Shown: piece by piece, positions 46,301-53,709 of the stretch | Numbering within the stretch: position 1 is the first letter of the stretch | Layout: each line of letters opens with the position of its first letter | DNA from: Lentzea albida | GTDB taxonomy: Bacteria; Actinomycetota; Actinomycetes; Mycobacteriales; Pseudonocardiaceae | NCBI RefSeq assembly: GCF_900111005.1 | Contig: NZ_FOFV01000012.1 | Span: forward strand, 186,001 to 250,000 | Length of the DNA stretch: 64,000 bases | Reading direction: 5' to 3' | Translations under genes and position numbers: made by a program | Notes under the pieces: generated by a model | Database searches by the model: none | What the model saw: only the letters and a program-made list of their open reading frames with translations | Told to the model about the DNA's origin: nothing

Positions 46301-46969
46301 GCGTGGCACAGCACGGTGTGGCAGACCTACGACTACGACATGGACGTCAACGGCAGCTACTACGGCTCCCGCAAGGGCTGCGAGCAGCGGCACGTCCAGG
46401 CCGACCCGACGACCTGGCAGGTCACCGCCGTCAACCACACCGCGGCCGCGCTGACCGGCGCCACCGTCAAGGCGCAGCTGCTCGGCCTGGACGGCAAGGC
46501 GATAGGCCAAGCACAGCAGCAGAAGCTCGACGTGGCCGCCACCTCGGCGAGCAAGCTGTTCACCGTGCCGTTCGACGACGCACTGCCCGCGTTCCACCTG
46601 CTGCGCCTGACCCTCACCGACTCCACAGGCAAGCAGTTGTCCGAGAACGTCTACTGGCGTTACCGCACACCGGAGTCGATGCACGCGCTCAACCAGTTGG
46701 CCTACACGCAGCTGCAGACCACGTTGAGCACCACCAAGAACGGCTACACCGCAATCATCCGCAACACCGGCAGGACCGTGGCCGCGATGGTCCGGCTGTC
46801 GCTGCGCGAGCGCAACGGCACCGACCGCGTGCTGCCGACCCTGTACAGCGACAACTACTTCTGGTTGCTGCCCGGTGAGGTCCGCACGGTCACGATCGAT
46901 CCGCAGAGGTCGGTCCGGAACCCGCGGCTGCTGGCGGAGGCGTACAACTCGGCGCCGAAGCTGACCTGA
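43382..46969 (+). CDS. Tat-exported GH2-family glycosidase (exo-glucosaminidase-like) with two F5/8-type domains
   Basis: 1,195 residues from ATG 43382 (GGAG 7 nt upstream). The N-terminus SRRQALGVGGGLLAGFGVSG is a twin-arginine signal cleaved near ASAAPEV. Residues about 45-205 form a discoidin/F5/8-type carbohydrate-binding domain. From about 290, a GH2 sugar-binding domain (WWYRRTFGL, VWLEFDGINHEAEFWLNG) precedes a beta-sandwich. A second F5/8-type domain (DLARGKTATASSAADWTSPGAVTDGDPKSRW) is inserted before the TIM barrel. Likely acid/base Glu813 is in FGCNEGSPP and likely nucleophile Glu874 in FWSEIGLP. The layout is closest to exo-beta-D-glucosaminidase/mannosidase-type GH2 enzymes; substrate uncertain. 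The insertion of a binding module within the catalytic region is unusual. Its 3' end overlaps lgt by 80 nt. Confidence 0.88.
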   Translation: MAQDFGSGVSRRQALGVGGGLLAGFGVSGLLARTASAAPEVAQREEIDLALFRPVSVSSTDYAATPGQFAVDGLAQVGVRGSGWRAGQGDGQWLVVDLQGRCEISSVVLTFEARPGDPAFDANASRAETLGTEVLSSYAVAFDLDVSDDGRTWRTVHHAESGTGGVVTVPLAPAVKGRWVRFSATRRSTTNPLGLNGLQVFGTSGDTRPAVRGWTNWPVQNHENPALTVAADGSVPLESGWVLTMADLAPVQDGAAMSGPGVDTRGWVPATVPGTVLASLVEQGHLPDPVHGMNNLQIPEALSRHTWWYRRTFGLPRGLDTSAGRHVWLEFDGINHEAEFWLNGAKIGAQSNPFGRAVIDVTTALKRSGDQNLAVKITPMPYPGSPGDKGPRGEAWVGANSTMFKNSPTYLAVSGWDWMPAVRDRASGIWNHVRLRSTGAVVVGDPRIDTVLPDKTTAEVTFTVPVRNVEATAKNVTVTAEFDGVEVSKAVTVPPNAESDVVFAPATHPQLRIRNPKLWWPNGYGEPVLHDLTLTATVGGAVSDRKKRKFGIRQVTYQYDLPITIVDGAAEQTVEFPSQQARYVRMQGLKRATNWGFSVFTMSVVDSGAPDTDLARGKTATASSAADWTSPGAVTDGDPKSRWTSNYNDNEWVQVDLGAATSFDRVVLRWETAYAATYKIQVSQDSDTWTDVASKDNSPKPLIILVNGVKIFARGGSWGWDELLRRMPASRADAAVALHKDMNFTMIRNWVGSSYREELFDACDRYGILLWNEFWLGWSSDPANHEQFFAQAEDTVLRYRSHPCCVVWFGCNEGSPPSSVDKVLREIVHTNTDLMYQPNSASGVITGDGTYRWVDPRSYGTGEATGGKFGFWSEIGLPTVSVAESMRNLVGQGNAGWPIGEAWYHHDWSENSNQQPNGYKAAIDARLAPSSSLEEFTRKAQFVNYENMRAIFEAWNSRLWNDATGVLLWMSHPAWHSTVWQTYDYDMDVNGSYYGSRKGCEQRHVQADPTTWQVTAVNHTAAALTGATVKAQLLGLDGKAIGQAQQQKLDVAATSASKLFTVPFDDALPAFHLLRLTLTDSTGKQLSENVYWRYRTPESMHALNQLAYTQLQTTLSTTKNGYTAIIRNTGRTVAAMVRLSLRERNGTDRVLPTLYSDNYFWLLPGEVRTVTIDPQRSVRNPRLLAEAYNSAPKLT

Positions 46970-47804
46970 GGTCCTCCCTGCCCGGATGCCGCCGCGCCGA
47001 CCACGCGGTCAGCGCGGCGGCAGCCAGGCACACCAGCGCCGACGTCCAGATGTTCAGGCGCAGGCCGAGGATCGTGTTCGCCTCGTCGATCCGCAACGCC
47101 TCGATCCACAGCCTGCCCAGCGTGTAGAGCACGACGTACAGGCCGAACGCCCGGCCGTGCCCGAGGGTGAACCGGCGGTCGGCCCAGATCACCACCGCGG
47201 CCGCGGCGAAGGTCCACAGCAGTTCGTACAGGAACGCCGGGTGGAACGTGCCCAGCACCACCGCGAGCCCGTCCGGCCCGGTCACCGCGCGACCGGCGGC
47301 CTGGTCCCACTCGTGGATCGTCAGAGCCCACGGCAGGTCGGTCGGCGCGCCGTACACCTCGTTGTTGAACCAGTTGCCGAGACGGCCGATCCCCTGCGCC
47401 AGCAGGATTCCCGGCGCCGCAGCGTCGGCCAGCGGAGGTAGTGCGACGCCGGCCCGCTTCGCCCCGATCCACGCTCCGAGGGCGCCGAACGCGATCGCGC
47501 CCCAGACGCCCATCCCGCCTTCCCAGATGTACAGGGCCTTCACGGGGTTCCCGCCGGGACCGAAGTACGGCTGCCAGGACGTGGCCACGTGGTAGAGCCG
47601 GGCGCCGACGATGCCGAACGGCACGCCCCAGGTGGCGATCTGGTTGACCACCCCGGGCCGGCCGCCGCGCTGGACGTAGCGGCGTTCGGTCAGCCAGGCG
47701 GCGACGAGGACGCCGGCGATGATGCAGAACGCGTAGGCGCGGATCGGCACCGGGCCGAGGTGCCAGACGCCCTGGGTCGGACTCGGGATGGCCGCGAGCA
47801 GCAT
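46890..47804 (-). CDS. lgt: Prolipoprotein diacylglyceryl transferase
   Basis: 304 residues with about seven membrane segments. It transfers diacylglycerol from phosphatidylglycerol to the lipobox cysteine of prolipoproteins in the cytoplasmic membrane. The diagnostic GRLGNWFNNEVYG (GRxGN-x-N-x-E-x-x-G) and the HPAFLYELLW, GRLWIEALRID and early PIRAYAF motifs are present. The last ~27 codons, a Ser/Pro/Ala-rich tail, are read antisense through the 3' end of the GH2 gene. That tail is longer than the enzyme core needs. An 18-bp hairpin just upstream separates it from the peptidase gene, so it should have its own promoter in the short region around 47,805-47,820 or within the hairpin area. Confidence 0.93.
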   Translation of the reverse strand: MLLAAIPSPTQGVWHLGPVPIRAYAFCIIAGVLVAAWLTERRYVQRGGRPGVVNQIATWGVPFGIVGARLYHVATSWQPYFGPGGNPVKALYIWEGGMGVWGAIAFGALGAWIGAKRAGVALPPLADAAAPGILLAQGIGRLGNWFNNEVYGAPTDLPWALTIHEWDQAAGRAVTGPDGLAVVLGTFHPAFLYELLWTFAAAAVVIWADRRFTLGHGRAFGLYVVLYTLGRLWIEALRIDEANTILGLRLNIWTSALVCLAAAALTAWSARRHPGREDLRSASAPSCTPPPAAAGSGPTSADRS

Positions 47805-47820
47805 CGCGCCAGGCTAATGA

Positions 47821-47860
47821 GACCGGGGCCTGCGCACTGTGAAGTGCGCAGGCCCCGGTC
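47821..47860 (-). terminator. Perfect 18-bp hairpin between the PepX-like gene and lgt
   Basis: GACCGGGGCCTGCGCACT (47821-47838) and its exact complement (47843-47860) flank a 4-nt loop GTGA. Read on the minus strand it begins 29 nt after the peptidase stop, so it most likely ends that transcript before lgt. It is the strongest stem noticed in the window. No T-run follows. Confidence 0.8.
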
Positions 47861-47889
47861 CGTCAGCTCACCGGTTCACCGTTGCGCTG

Positions 47890-49671
47890 TCAGCGGGGCA
47901 CCACTCCCCCGACGATCGGCAGCACCACCTTGCTCGCGCCCAGCGACACGTTCAGCGACACACCGCTCGCCGCCGAGTCCGACGCCAGGTAGGCGTTGTG
48001 GTTGGTGACGAGCACGATGCCGATCCGGTGCCCTGCCGGGATCAGCGCGTCACGGGCGTGCAGCTTCCAGGTGACGTCCGCGGTGGTCCCGTTGGTGGGC
48101 AACGGGGTCGCGGTCTCCAGCGACAGCCGGTTCTTGGCGTCGATGGCACCCTTGGTCAGCATCGTCGCGGTGACGGCCTGGACCGAGACGTCCGGCGGAC
48201 GGGCGCAGCCGGTCTTGTCCCGCAGGTCGTTCTTGCCGCACACCTCGGTCGAGAGCTGCAACGGGCTGCGTTCGCTCAGCACGGTCTGCGTGCTCGGGCC
48301 GTAGTCCACCAGCAACGCCGTGAGCGGCGTCGACGCCCGGTTCGAGGCGACCCGGACGGTCAGGCTGACCTCACCGGACAACCGCGTGTCCTTGGTCAGC
48401 GGCGGGGTCACGTAGGCGAGCCTGTTGGTGTTCGCGGTCTCCGGGTTGGCCATCATGCTGGCCTCGCTGATGTTCGCGTTCGCGGCGAGGCGGTGCGTGC
48501 CGCTCGTGACCGGAGTGGTGGTCAGCGAGCCGGACATGCCACCGGACGCAGGACCGAAGTACAGCGTGGTGTCGCGGGTGTCCGGGCGCGGCCACGAGGC
48601 GGCCTGCTCCCAGCTGCCGTCCGGCTTCTGCACGTCGGCCATGGGCTCGGACATGATCCCGTTGTCGGCGCCCTTGAGCCAGTGGTCCATCCACAGGCCC
48701 ATCACGCGCTGCCACTCGGCCTGGCGGAACGAGATCGGGTCGAGGTGACCACCGCGGTGCAGCCAGATCTTGCGCGGCACGTCGTGGCTCTCGAGTTCCT
48801 TCCACCAGCGGCCGAACTGCGACGGCTTGACGTTCCAGTCGGCCTGGCCGTGCACGACGAACACCGACGCGGTCGTGTTCTGCGCACCGGGCCGGTAGTC
48901 GCGGGCCTTCCAGAACGACGTGTAGTCCCACGACTCGTCGCCGTCGTCGGCGGACAGCTTGTCGAACACCGGCTTGCACTTGGACTTCTGCGCCGCGCTC
49001 ACGACGTAGTTGGCGAGGTACGTCGGGTAGTTCGACTCCCAGCCCTTGTAGCCGATCCCCTGGTCACGCGCGTACTCGTACCAGCTGGAGATCGCCGCGA
49101 TCGGCACGATCGTCTTGACGCCGGGGATGTTCGCCGCGGCCGCCGCGTTGGGCAGCGTGCCGTTGTAGGAGACGCCGAGCATGCCGACGTTGCCGGTGCT
49201 CCAGCTGGCGACCGCTGCCCGGCCGTCCGCGTAGAACGCCTTCGCGCGGCCGTTCAGCCAGTCGACGACCGCGCGGACGCTCGCCGTGTCCTCGGGACCG
49301 CCCGTCGTCGGGCAGCCGGTCGAGCGGGAGGTGCCTTGCATCTCCATCTCGACGACGGCGTACCCGCGCGGCACGAAGTACTCGTCGTACCAGCGGCCGA
49401 AGCCGCGCGGCACGGTCATGGACGACGCGGCCGCGGCGCCCAGTCCGTAGTAGGGGCTGGCCTCCATCACGATCGGCACGCGTTCGGCCGTGTCGGGCCG
49501 CATGACGTCGGCCGCGATGCGGTCGAGCTTGCCGTCGGAGTCACTGTCGATCGTGGACTCGACGTAGACGGTTTCGGTGATCGCCGCGGCCGCGGGGGCC
49601 GCGTTCGTGGCAGGCGTGTGGATCGTCGCGGCCGTGAGCAGGGTGGCCGCGACGAGGTAGACCCTTCGCAT
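47890..49671 (-). CDS. Secreted CocE/Xaa-Pro dipeptidyl-peptidase-type hydrolase
   Basis: 593 residues from ATG 49671 with GGAGGA upstream. Residues 1-25 form a Sec signal peptide. The alpha/beta-hydrolase catalytic domain has nucleophile Ser168 (GVSYNG), Asp278 (HGQADWNV) and His309 (HRGGHLDP). A C-terminal beta-sandwich (about 420-593) is typical of the PepX/CocE family, which includes S15 X-Pro dipeptidyl-peptidases and cocaine esterase-like enzymes. The ITETVYVESTIDSDSDGKLDRIAADVMRP opening is typical of secreted PepX-like members. The natural substrate is unknown; proline-rich peptides are plausible. It lies 120 nt downstream of the desaturase on the same strand and is followed by a strong hairpin. 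Confidence 0.9.
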   Translation of the reverse strand: MRRVYLVAATLLTAATIHTPATNAAPAAAAITETVYVESTIDSDSDGKLDRIAADVMRPDTAERVPIVMEASPYYGLGAAAASSMTVPRGFGRWYDEYFVPRGYAVVEMEMQGTSRSTGCPTTGGPEDTASVRAVVDWLNGRAKAFYADGRAAVASWSTGNVGMLGVSYNGTLPNAAAAANIPGVKTIVPIAAISSWYEYARDQGIGYKGWESNYPTYLANYVVSAAQKSKCKPVFDKLSADDGDESWDYTSFWKARDYRPGAQNTTASVFVVHGQADWNVKPSQFGRWWKELESHDVPRKIWLHRGGHLDPISFRQAEWQRVMGLWMDHWLKGADNGIMSEPMADVQKPDGSWEQAASWPRPDTRDTTLYFGPASGGMSGSLTTTPVTSGTHRLAANANISEASMMANPETANTNRLAYVTPPLTKDTRLSGEVSLTVRVASNRASTPLTALLVDYGPSTQTVLSERSPLQLSTEVCGKNDLRDKTGCARPPDVSVQAVTATMLTKGAIDAKNRLSLETATPLPTNGTTADVTWKLHARDALIPAGHRIGIVLVTNHNAYLASDSAASGVSLNVSLGASKVVLPIVGGVVPR

Positions 49672-49791
49672 AGGTTCCTCCGTCGGAGGGCCCGATGAAG
49701 CAGCAGGGGTGTCGCTCGGGCCCTACGAAGGAATCTCACCGAACTCGGCGGTGTCGCCGGTACGGCCGAAAGATCTAAACCATTGCTTGTC

Positions 49792-50913
49792 TCAGGCCGC
49801 GACCAGTTCCTTGTCACGGTCCGCGGTCTTCTTGACCTTCGGCTTGCGGTTCGGCAGCGACAGGCGGAAGACCTTGTGCCACGCCGAGAAGACCTGCTTG
49901 GGCAGCGGGCCGGTCACGTAGTCGAGCTCGTACTTCTCGAACAGCGCCTTGACCTTCACCGCGACCTCGGCGTACCGGTTGCTCGGCAGGTCGGGGAACA
50001 GGTGGTGCTCGATCTGGTGCGACAGGTTGCCCGTCATGAAGTGCATGGCCTTGCTGCCGCTGATGTTCGCGGAACCCATCATCTGGCGCAGGTACCACTG
50101 GCCGCGCGTCTCGCCCTTGATCGAGCGGCGCTCGAAGGTCTGCACGCCCTCGGGGAAGTGACCGCACATGATCACCGAGTGCGACCACAGGTTGCGGATC
50201 AGGTTCGCGGTGAACGTCGCGGCGAGCGTCGTGAGGAACGACGGGCCCGACAGCAGCGGGTGGATCACGTAGTCCTTGAGCACCTGCTTGCGGATCTTGC
50301 GGCCCACGGCCTTGGCCCGCGCGCGGAACTCGGGGTTCTTGCGGCGGCGCTTGTGCAGGTTCTTGCCGAGCTCCAGGTCGTACGCGGCGATGCCGTACTC
50401 GAAGAAGCAGGCGTTGATGAAGTTCCACACCGGCTGCCCGAGGTGCATCGGGTGCCACTTCTGGTCCTCGTCGACGCGCATGATGCCGTAGCCGAGGTCG
50501 TTGTCCTTGCCGATCACGTTGGTGTACGTGTGGTGCAGCTCGTTGTGCGAGTGCTTCCACTGATCGGCCGGGGACACGTGGTCCCACTCCCAGGTGGTGG
50601 AGTGGATCTTCGGGTCGCGCATCCAGTCCCACTGGCCGTGCAGGATGTTGTGGCCGATCTCCATGTTGTCCATGATCTTCGCCACGGACAGGCCGGCGGT
50701 GCCGATGATCCACGCGGGCGGGAAGAACGAGAACAGCAGGATGCCGCGGCTCGTCAGCTCCAGCTTGCGCTGCGCCGAGATGACCTTGCGGATGTAGGCC
50801 GCGTCCTTCTCGCCGCGGCTCGCGATGACCTCGTCGCGGATCGCGTCGAGTTCGCGGCCGAGCTCCTCGATCTGCTCGTCGGTCAGGTGGGCGGTGGGGT
50901 CGATGGCGGTCAT
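49792..50913 (-). CDS. DesA3-type membrane fatty acyl desaturase
   Basis: 373 residues. The three histidine boxes of membrane di-iron desaturases are intact: HNILH (88-92), HNELHH (123-128) and HQIEHH (299-304). Hydrophobic segments lie near residues 58-78 and 225-250. With the ferredoxin reductase just upstream (72-nt gap, same strand), the pair matches the mycobacterial Rv3229c (DesA3)/Rv3230c system, in which stearoyl-CoA is desaturated at C9 using electrons from NADPH. That biochemical role is inferred from the pairing and motifs. The C-terminus is Lys-rich. It is probably controlled from the divergent promoter region near 52,054-52,139. Confidence 0.93.
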   Translation of the reverse strand: MTAIDPTAHLTDEQIEELGRELDAIRDEVIASRGEKDAAYIRKVISAQRKLELTSRGILLFSFFPPAWIIGTAGLSVAKIMDNMEIGHNILHGQWDWMRDPKIHSTTWEWDHVSPADQWKHSHNELHHTYTNVIGKDNDLGYGIMRVDEDQKWHPMHLGQPVWNFINACFFEYGIAAYDLELGKNLHKRRRKNPEFRARAKAVGRKIRKQVLKDYVIHPLLSGPSFLTTLAATFTANLIRNLWSHSVIMCGHFPEGVQTFERRSIKGETRGQWYLRQMMGSANISGSKAMHFMTGNLSHQIEHHLFPDLPSNRYAEVAVKVKALFEKYELDYVTGPLPKQVFSAWHKVFRLSLPNRKPKVKKTADRDKELVAA

Positions 50914-50985
50914 GAAGCTCGCTTTCGGGGGGAGCAGTGGCTGGGGGGTGGGCCACTTCGCGGGGGAAGAAGGTCTGTGGTGGGG

Positions 50986-52053
50986 CTAGCGTTCGAGTTC
51001 GCAGGGCCCGGCGGCCGCGGACACGCAGGTCTGGACCAGCACGTGGGCGGCGGGGCCGTCGTCGGCCTCGGTGATCTCGCCGGTGCGCAGGTCTCTCACC
51101 GCGCCGGACTTCAGCGGCGTCACGCAGCCGAAGCAGATGCCCATGCGGCAACCCGACGGCATCAGCACACCGGCTTCCTCGCCGACGTTCAGCAGCGGCG
51201 TGGCGCCGTCGGCCTCGACCGTCTTGCCGGTCTTGCCGAACGTGACCTCGCCACCCTCGCCCGCCACGACGACCGTGGGGCGGAACCGCTCGGTGTGGAG
51301 CTTCTCGGCGATGCCGTGCTCGGCCCAGTGCGCCTCGGCGGCGTCGAGCAGACCGGCCGGACCGCAGGCCCACGTCTCGCGCTCGGCCCAATCGGGCACC
51401 AGCTCGTGCAACTTCGCGACGTCGAGCATGCCGTCGGTGTCGGTGTGCAGCTCTTTGAGCGTGAGGGCCTTGTCCGCGACCAGGTCGTGCAGGTCGTTGC
51501 GGAAGATCACGTCTTCCTTGCGCGGCGCGGAGTGCACCATCACGACGTCGGCGAGCCTGGCGTCGCGCAGCATGCCCATCGCGGGCGTGATGCCGCTGCC
51601 GGCCGTCAGGTAGAGCACCTTGGCCGGGGCCTGCCTCGGCAGCACGAACTCGCCGGTGGCCTGGTCGAGCTGGATGATCGTGCCGGGCTTGGCCTTGCGG
51701 ACCAGGTGGTTGCTCACCTTGCCGCCGGGGATGGCCTTCACGGTGATCGTGATGCGACCGTCGGCGCGGTTGGTCGGCGACGTCACCGAGTACGCGCGCC
51801 ACAGGCGCACGCCGTCGACGTCGATCCCGATCCGGACGTACTGGCCGGCGACGTGACCGCGCCAGCCCTTGCCGGGCCGGATCACGATGGTCGCGGCATC
51901 GTCTGTCTCGCGGTGCACGGCCTCGATGCGGCCGCGCAGGTCAGCACCCGCCCGGAGGGGGCTCACCAGGTCGAGGTAGTCGGACGGCAGCAGTGGCGTC
52001 GTGACCAGCTCAAGGAACTTCCACGCCCTGCTGCGGAGGGCGGCACTCGTCAT
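50986..52053 (-). CDS. Ferredoxin--NADP oxidoreductase partner of the desaturase (Rv3230c-like)
   Basis: 355 residues. An FAD-binding barrel (LWRAYSVTSP, residues about 95-115) and a NAD(P)-binding domain (LTAGSGITPAMGML, WACGPAGLLDAAEAHW) are followed by a C-terminal plant-type [2Fe-2S] ferredoxin domain. Its ligands are SGCRMGICFGC (C-x4-C-x2-C) and a fourth Cys in QTCVSAAAG. This order matches Rv3230c, which feeds electrons to DesA3. It is first in the minus-strand operon, with the desaturase 72 nt downstream, and divergent from a PucR-like regulator whose intergenic region holds two dyads. Confidence 0.92.
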   Translation of the reverse strand: MTSAALRSRAWKFLELVTTPLLPSDYLDLVSPLRAGADLRGRIEAVHRETDDAATIVIRPGKGWRGHVAGQYVRIGIDVDGVRLWRAYSVTSPTNRADGRITITVKAIPGGKVSNHLVRKAKPGTIIQLDQATGEFVLPRQAPAKVLYLTAGSGITPAMGMLRDARLADVVMVHSAPRKEDVIFRNDLHDLVADKALTLKELHTDTDGMLDVAKLHELVPDWAERETWACGPAGLLDAAEAHWAEHGIAEKLHTERFRPTVVVAGEGGEVTFGKTGKTVEADGATPLLNVGEEAGVLMPSGCRMGICFGCVTPLKSGAVRDLRTGEITEADDGPAAHVLVQTCVSAAAGPCELER

Positions 52054-52084
52054 GACTCCAGCTTGATGCGCCTCAGGGCGTAAA

Positions 52085-52100
52085 GTCCTGTCCGCAGGAC
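52085..52100. promoter_or_regulatory. Inverted repeat GTCCTG-N4-CAGGAC in the desaturase control region
   Basis: A perfect 6-bp dyad lies 32 bp upstream of the reductase start and 40 bp upstream of the regulator start. It is a candidate operator for the PucR-like regulator or a fatty-acid regulator; which one binds cannot be told. Confidence 0.45.
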
Positions 52101-52119
52101 GTGAATTTGAACCTTCAGA

Positions 52120-52136
52120 TTGTTCGCAGGGAACAA
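52120..52136. promoter_or_regulatory. Inverted repeat TTGTTC-N5-GAACAA before the PucR-like regulator
   Basis: A perfect 6-bp dyad includes the AGGGAA that probably serves as ribosome binding site for ATG 52140. Binding here would block the regulator's own expression, so autoregulation is plausible. Confidence 0.45.
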
Positions 52137-52139
52137 ATC

Positions 52140-53285
52140 ATGACGCACGCAATGAGGAGAGCCACCGAACTCGCCCTCGACGAGAAGACCGTCACCGCAC
52201 TTCGGGCGGTGTTGCGGCCGACCGCGGACGAGGTGGTCCGCGCCATCATCGCCGAGGTGCCGTCGTACGCGAACGCCCTCTCCGGACGCATGGGCAGCAC
52301 TATCCGCCGTGCGGTTCGAACGGCGCTAGGACACTACTTGGACCTCGCCGGAGGCACAGGCGGAGGAGGCGACGCGAGCGACGCCGCCTACGAACTGGGC
52401 AGGGGCGAGGTCCGCGACGGCCGCTCGATGGACGCCCTGCTGAGCGCCTACCGGGTAGGCGCCCGCGTGGCCTGGCGAGGCCTGGCCGCAGGCGCCGTAC
52501 CAGCAGGTCTGCCGGCCGCCGAGGTCGCGAAGTTCGCCGAACTGACCTTCGCCTACATCGACGAGCTGTCCGCGGCCTCGGCCGCGGGCCACGCCGACGA
52601 ACTGGCCGCCCGAGGCCTCGCCCACGAGCGCCACCTCGAACAACTGGCCCGCGACCTGCTCGCCGGCGCGAGCACCGAGGTGCTGCTGGCCTCCGCGGGA
52701 CGCGCCGGCTGGCAACCGCCCGTGACGCTGACCGTGGTGCTGCTGCCCGCCTTCCAGGCCAGGCCCGCCTACCGGCTGCTCGACCCCGGCACCCTGGTGC
52801 TGGACGACCTGCCGGACTCCATGGGCGTGCTGCTGGTGCCGGACGCCGACCGGTCGCATCTCCTGCGGCAGCTCATCGGCCGCAACGCCGTCGTCGGACC
52901 TGCCCGTCCTTGGATGCGTGCGTGCGCGTCGTACGAACGGGCCGTGCGTGCTCGGTCGCTCTCTGCTGACATCCGCGACACCGAGGAGCACCTCGCCTCT
53001 CTCGTGTTGAGCGCTGATCCTGACGCTTACGCGGACCTCCGTGCGCGTGTGTTGGCTCCGTTGCTGGAGTTGCCTACCACGTCTGCGCGGCGGTTGGAGG
53101 AGACGTTGCGGGCGTGGTTGTTGCACCACGGGCGGCGGGAGGAGGTGGCGGCGGCGTTGTTCGTGCACCCGCAGACCGTTCGGTACCGGATGGGGCAGCT
53201 TCGGGACCTGTTTCCGGATCTGGGGTCTCCGCAGCGGGTTTTGGAGTTGACGCTGGCGGTGGGGCTGCCGATGGCGCCGGATTAG
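52140..53285 (+). CDS. PucR/CdaR-like helix-turn-helix regulator
   Basis: 381 residues from ATG 52140, preferred over GTG 52101 because AGGGAA lies 4-9 nt upstream. The N-terminal two thirds are helical with no recognised ligand motif. Residues about 320-378 form the PucR C-terminal HTH: LEETLRAWLLHHGRREEVAAALFVHPQTVRYRMGQLRDLFPDL. Members of this type often sit beside DesA3-like desaturase/reductase pairs, which the divergent gene order here repeats, so control of membrane lipid desaturation is the likely job. The two dyads between the divergent starts are candidate targets. The ligand is unknown. Confidence 0.86.
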   Translation: MTHAMRRATELALDEKTVTALRAVLRPTADEVVRAIIAEVPSYANALSGRMGSTIRRAVRTALGHYLDLAGGTGGGGDASDAAYELGRGEVRDGRSMDALLSAYRVGARVAWRGLAAGAVPAGLPAAEVAKFAELTFAYIDELSAASAAGHADELAARGLAHERHLEQLARDLLAGASTEVLLASAGRAGWQPPVTLTVVLLPAFQARPAYRLLDPGTLVLDDLPDSMGVLLVPDADRSHLLRQLIGRNAVVGPARPWMRACASYERAVRARSLSADIRDTEEHLASLVLSADPDAYADLRARVLAPLLELPTTSARRLEETLRAWLLHHGRREEVAAALFVHPQTVRYRMGQLRDLFPDLGSPQRVLELTLAVGLPMAPD

Positions 53286-53675
53286 TTTTGGTCTGCACTG
53301 AAGTCATAGAGTGGGGTGAGGCGACGTTGTTGGCCTGCACCGTGTCCGCGGGCACGGGCGCGGCTTGCGGTCCGGGCCGTGGCATCGACGCTCTCCGGGC
53401 CTGCGGCGCCACCCTGCCCACCAGCGCTTCCTCGCCCAACAGCACTCGGCACCCGCCAGCTCTGCGGCACCTACCGCCGCTCGGCAGCCACCAGCCCTCC
53501 TCACGCCACCAGCCCTTCACCCCAACCGGCCTTCACACCGCCAGCACCGGCCCACCCATCCCGCTTCCCCACTCCCGGCCCTCCGCGACCACAGCCCCGC
53601 CAGCGCACCAGCCCTGCGCGCCCGACCACCAGCGCCCACCGGCGTGCCGTGGTGACGCACGCCACACCGGCACGA
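53286..53675. other. C-rich non-coding stretch upstream of the sigma-factor operon
   Basis: About 390 nt without a credible gene. From about 53,440 to 53,640 the plus strand is dominated by C, with few G or T, in a CCACCAGCCC-like low-complexity pattern. Frames here give only Pro/Ala- or Gly-rich nonsense. I see no hairpin terminator. It may be a decayed Pro-rich coding remnant or a structured spacer. Confidence 0.5.
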
Positions 53676-53700
53676 GAACCTGACCCGTGATCCCCACGTC
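53676..53700 (+). promoter_or_regulatory. ECF-sigma-type promoter (GAACC-N16-CGTC)
   Basis: GAACC at 53676-53680 and CGTC at 53697-53700 are separated by 16 nt, the form recognised by many ECF sigma factors. The predicted start site about 7-10 nt further falls at or near GTG 53710, suggesting a leaderless, possibly autoregulated sigma-factor mRNA. Confidence 0.5.
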
Positions 53701-53709
53701 TTGCGGAGT

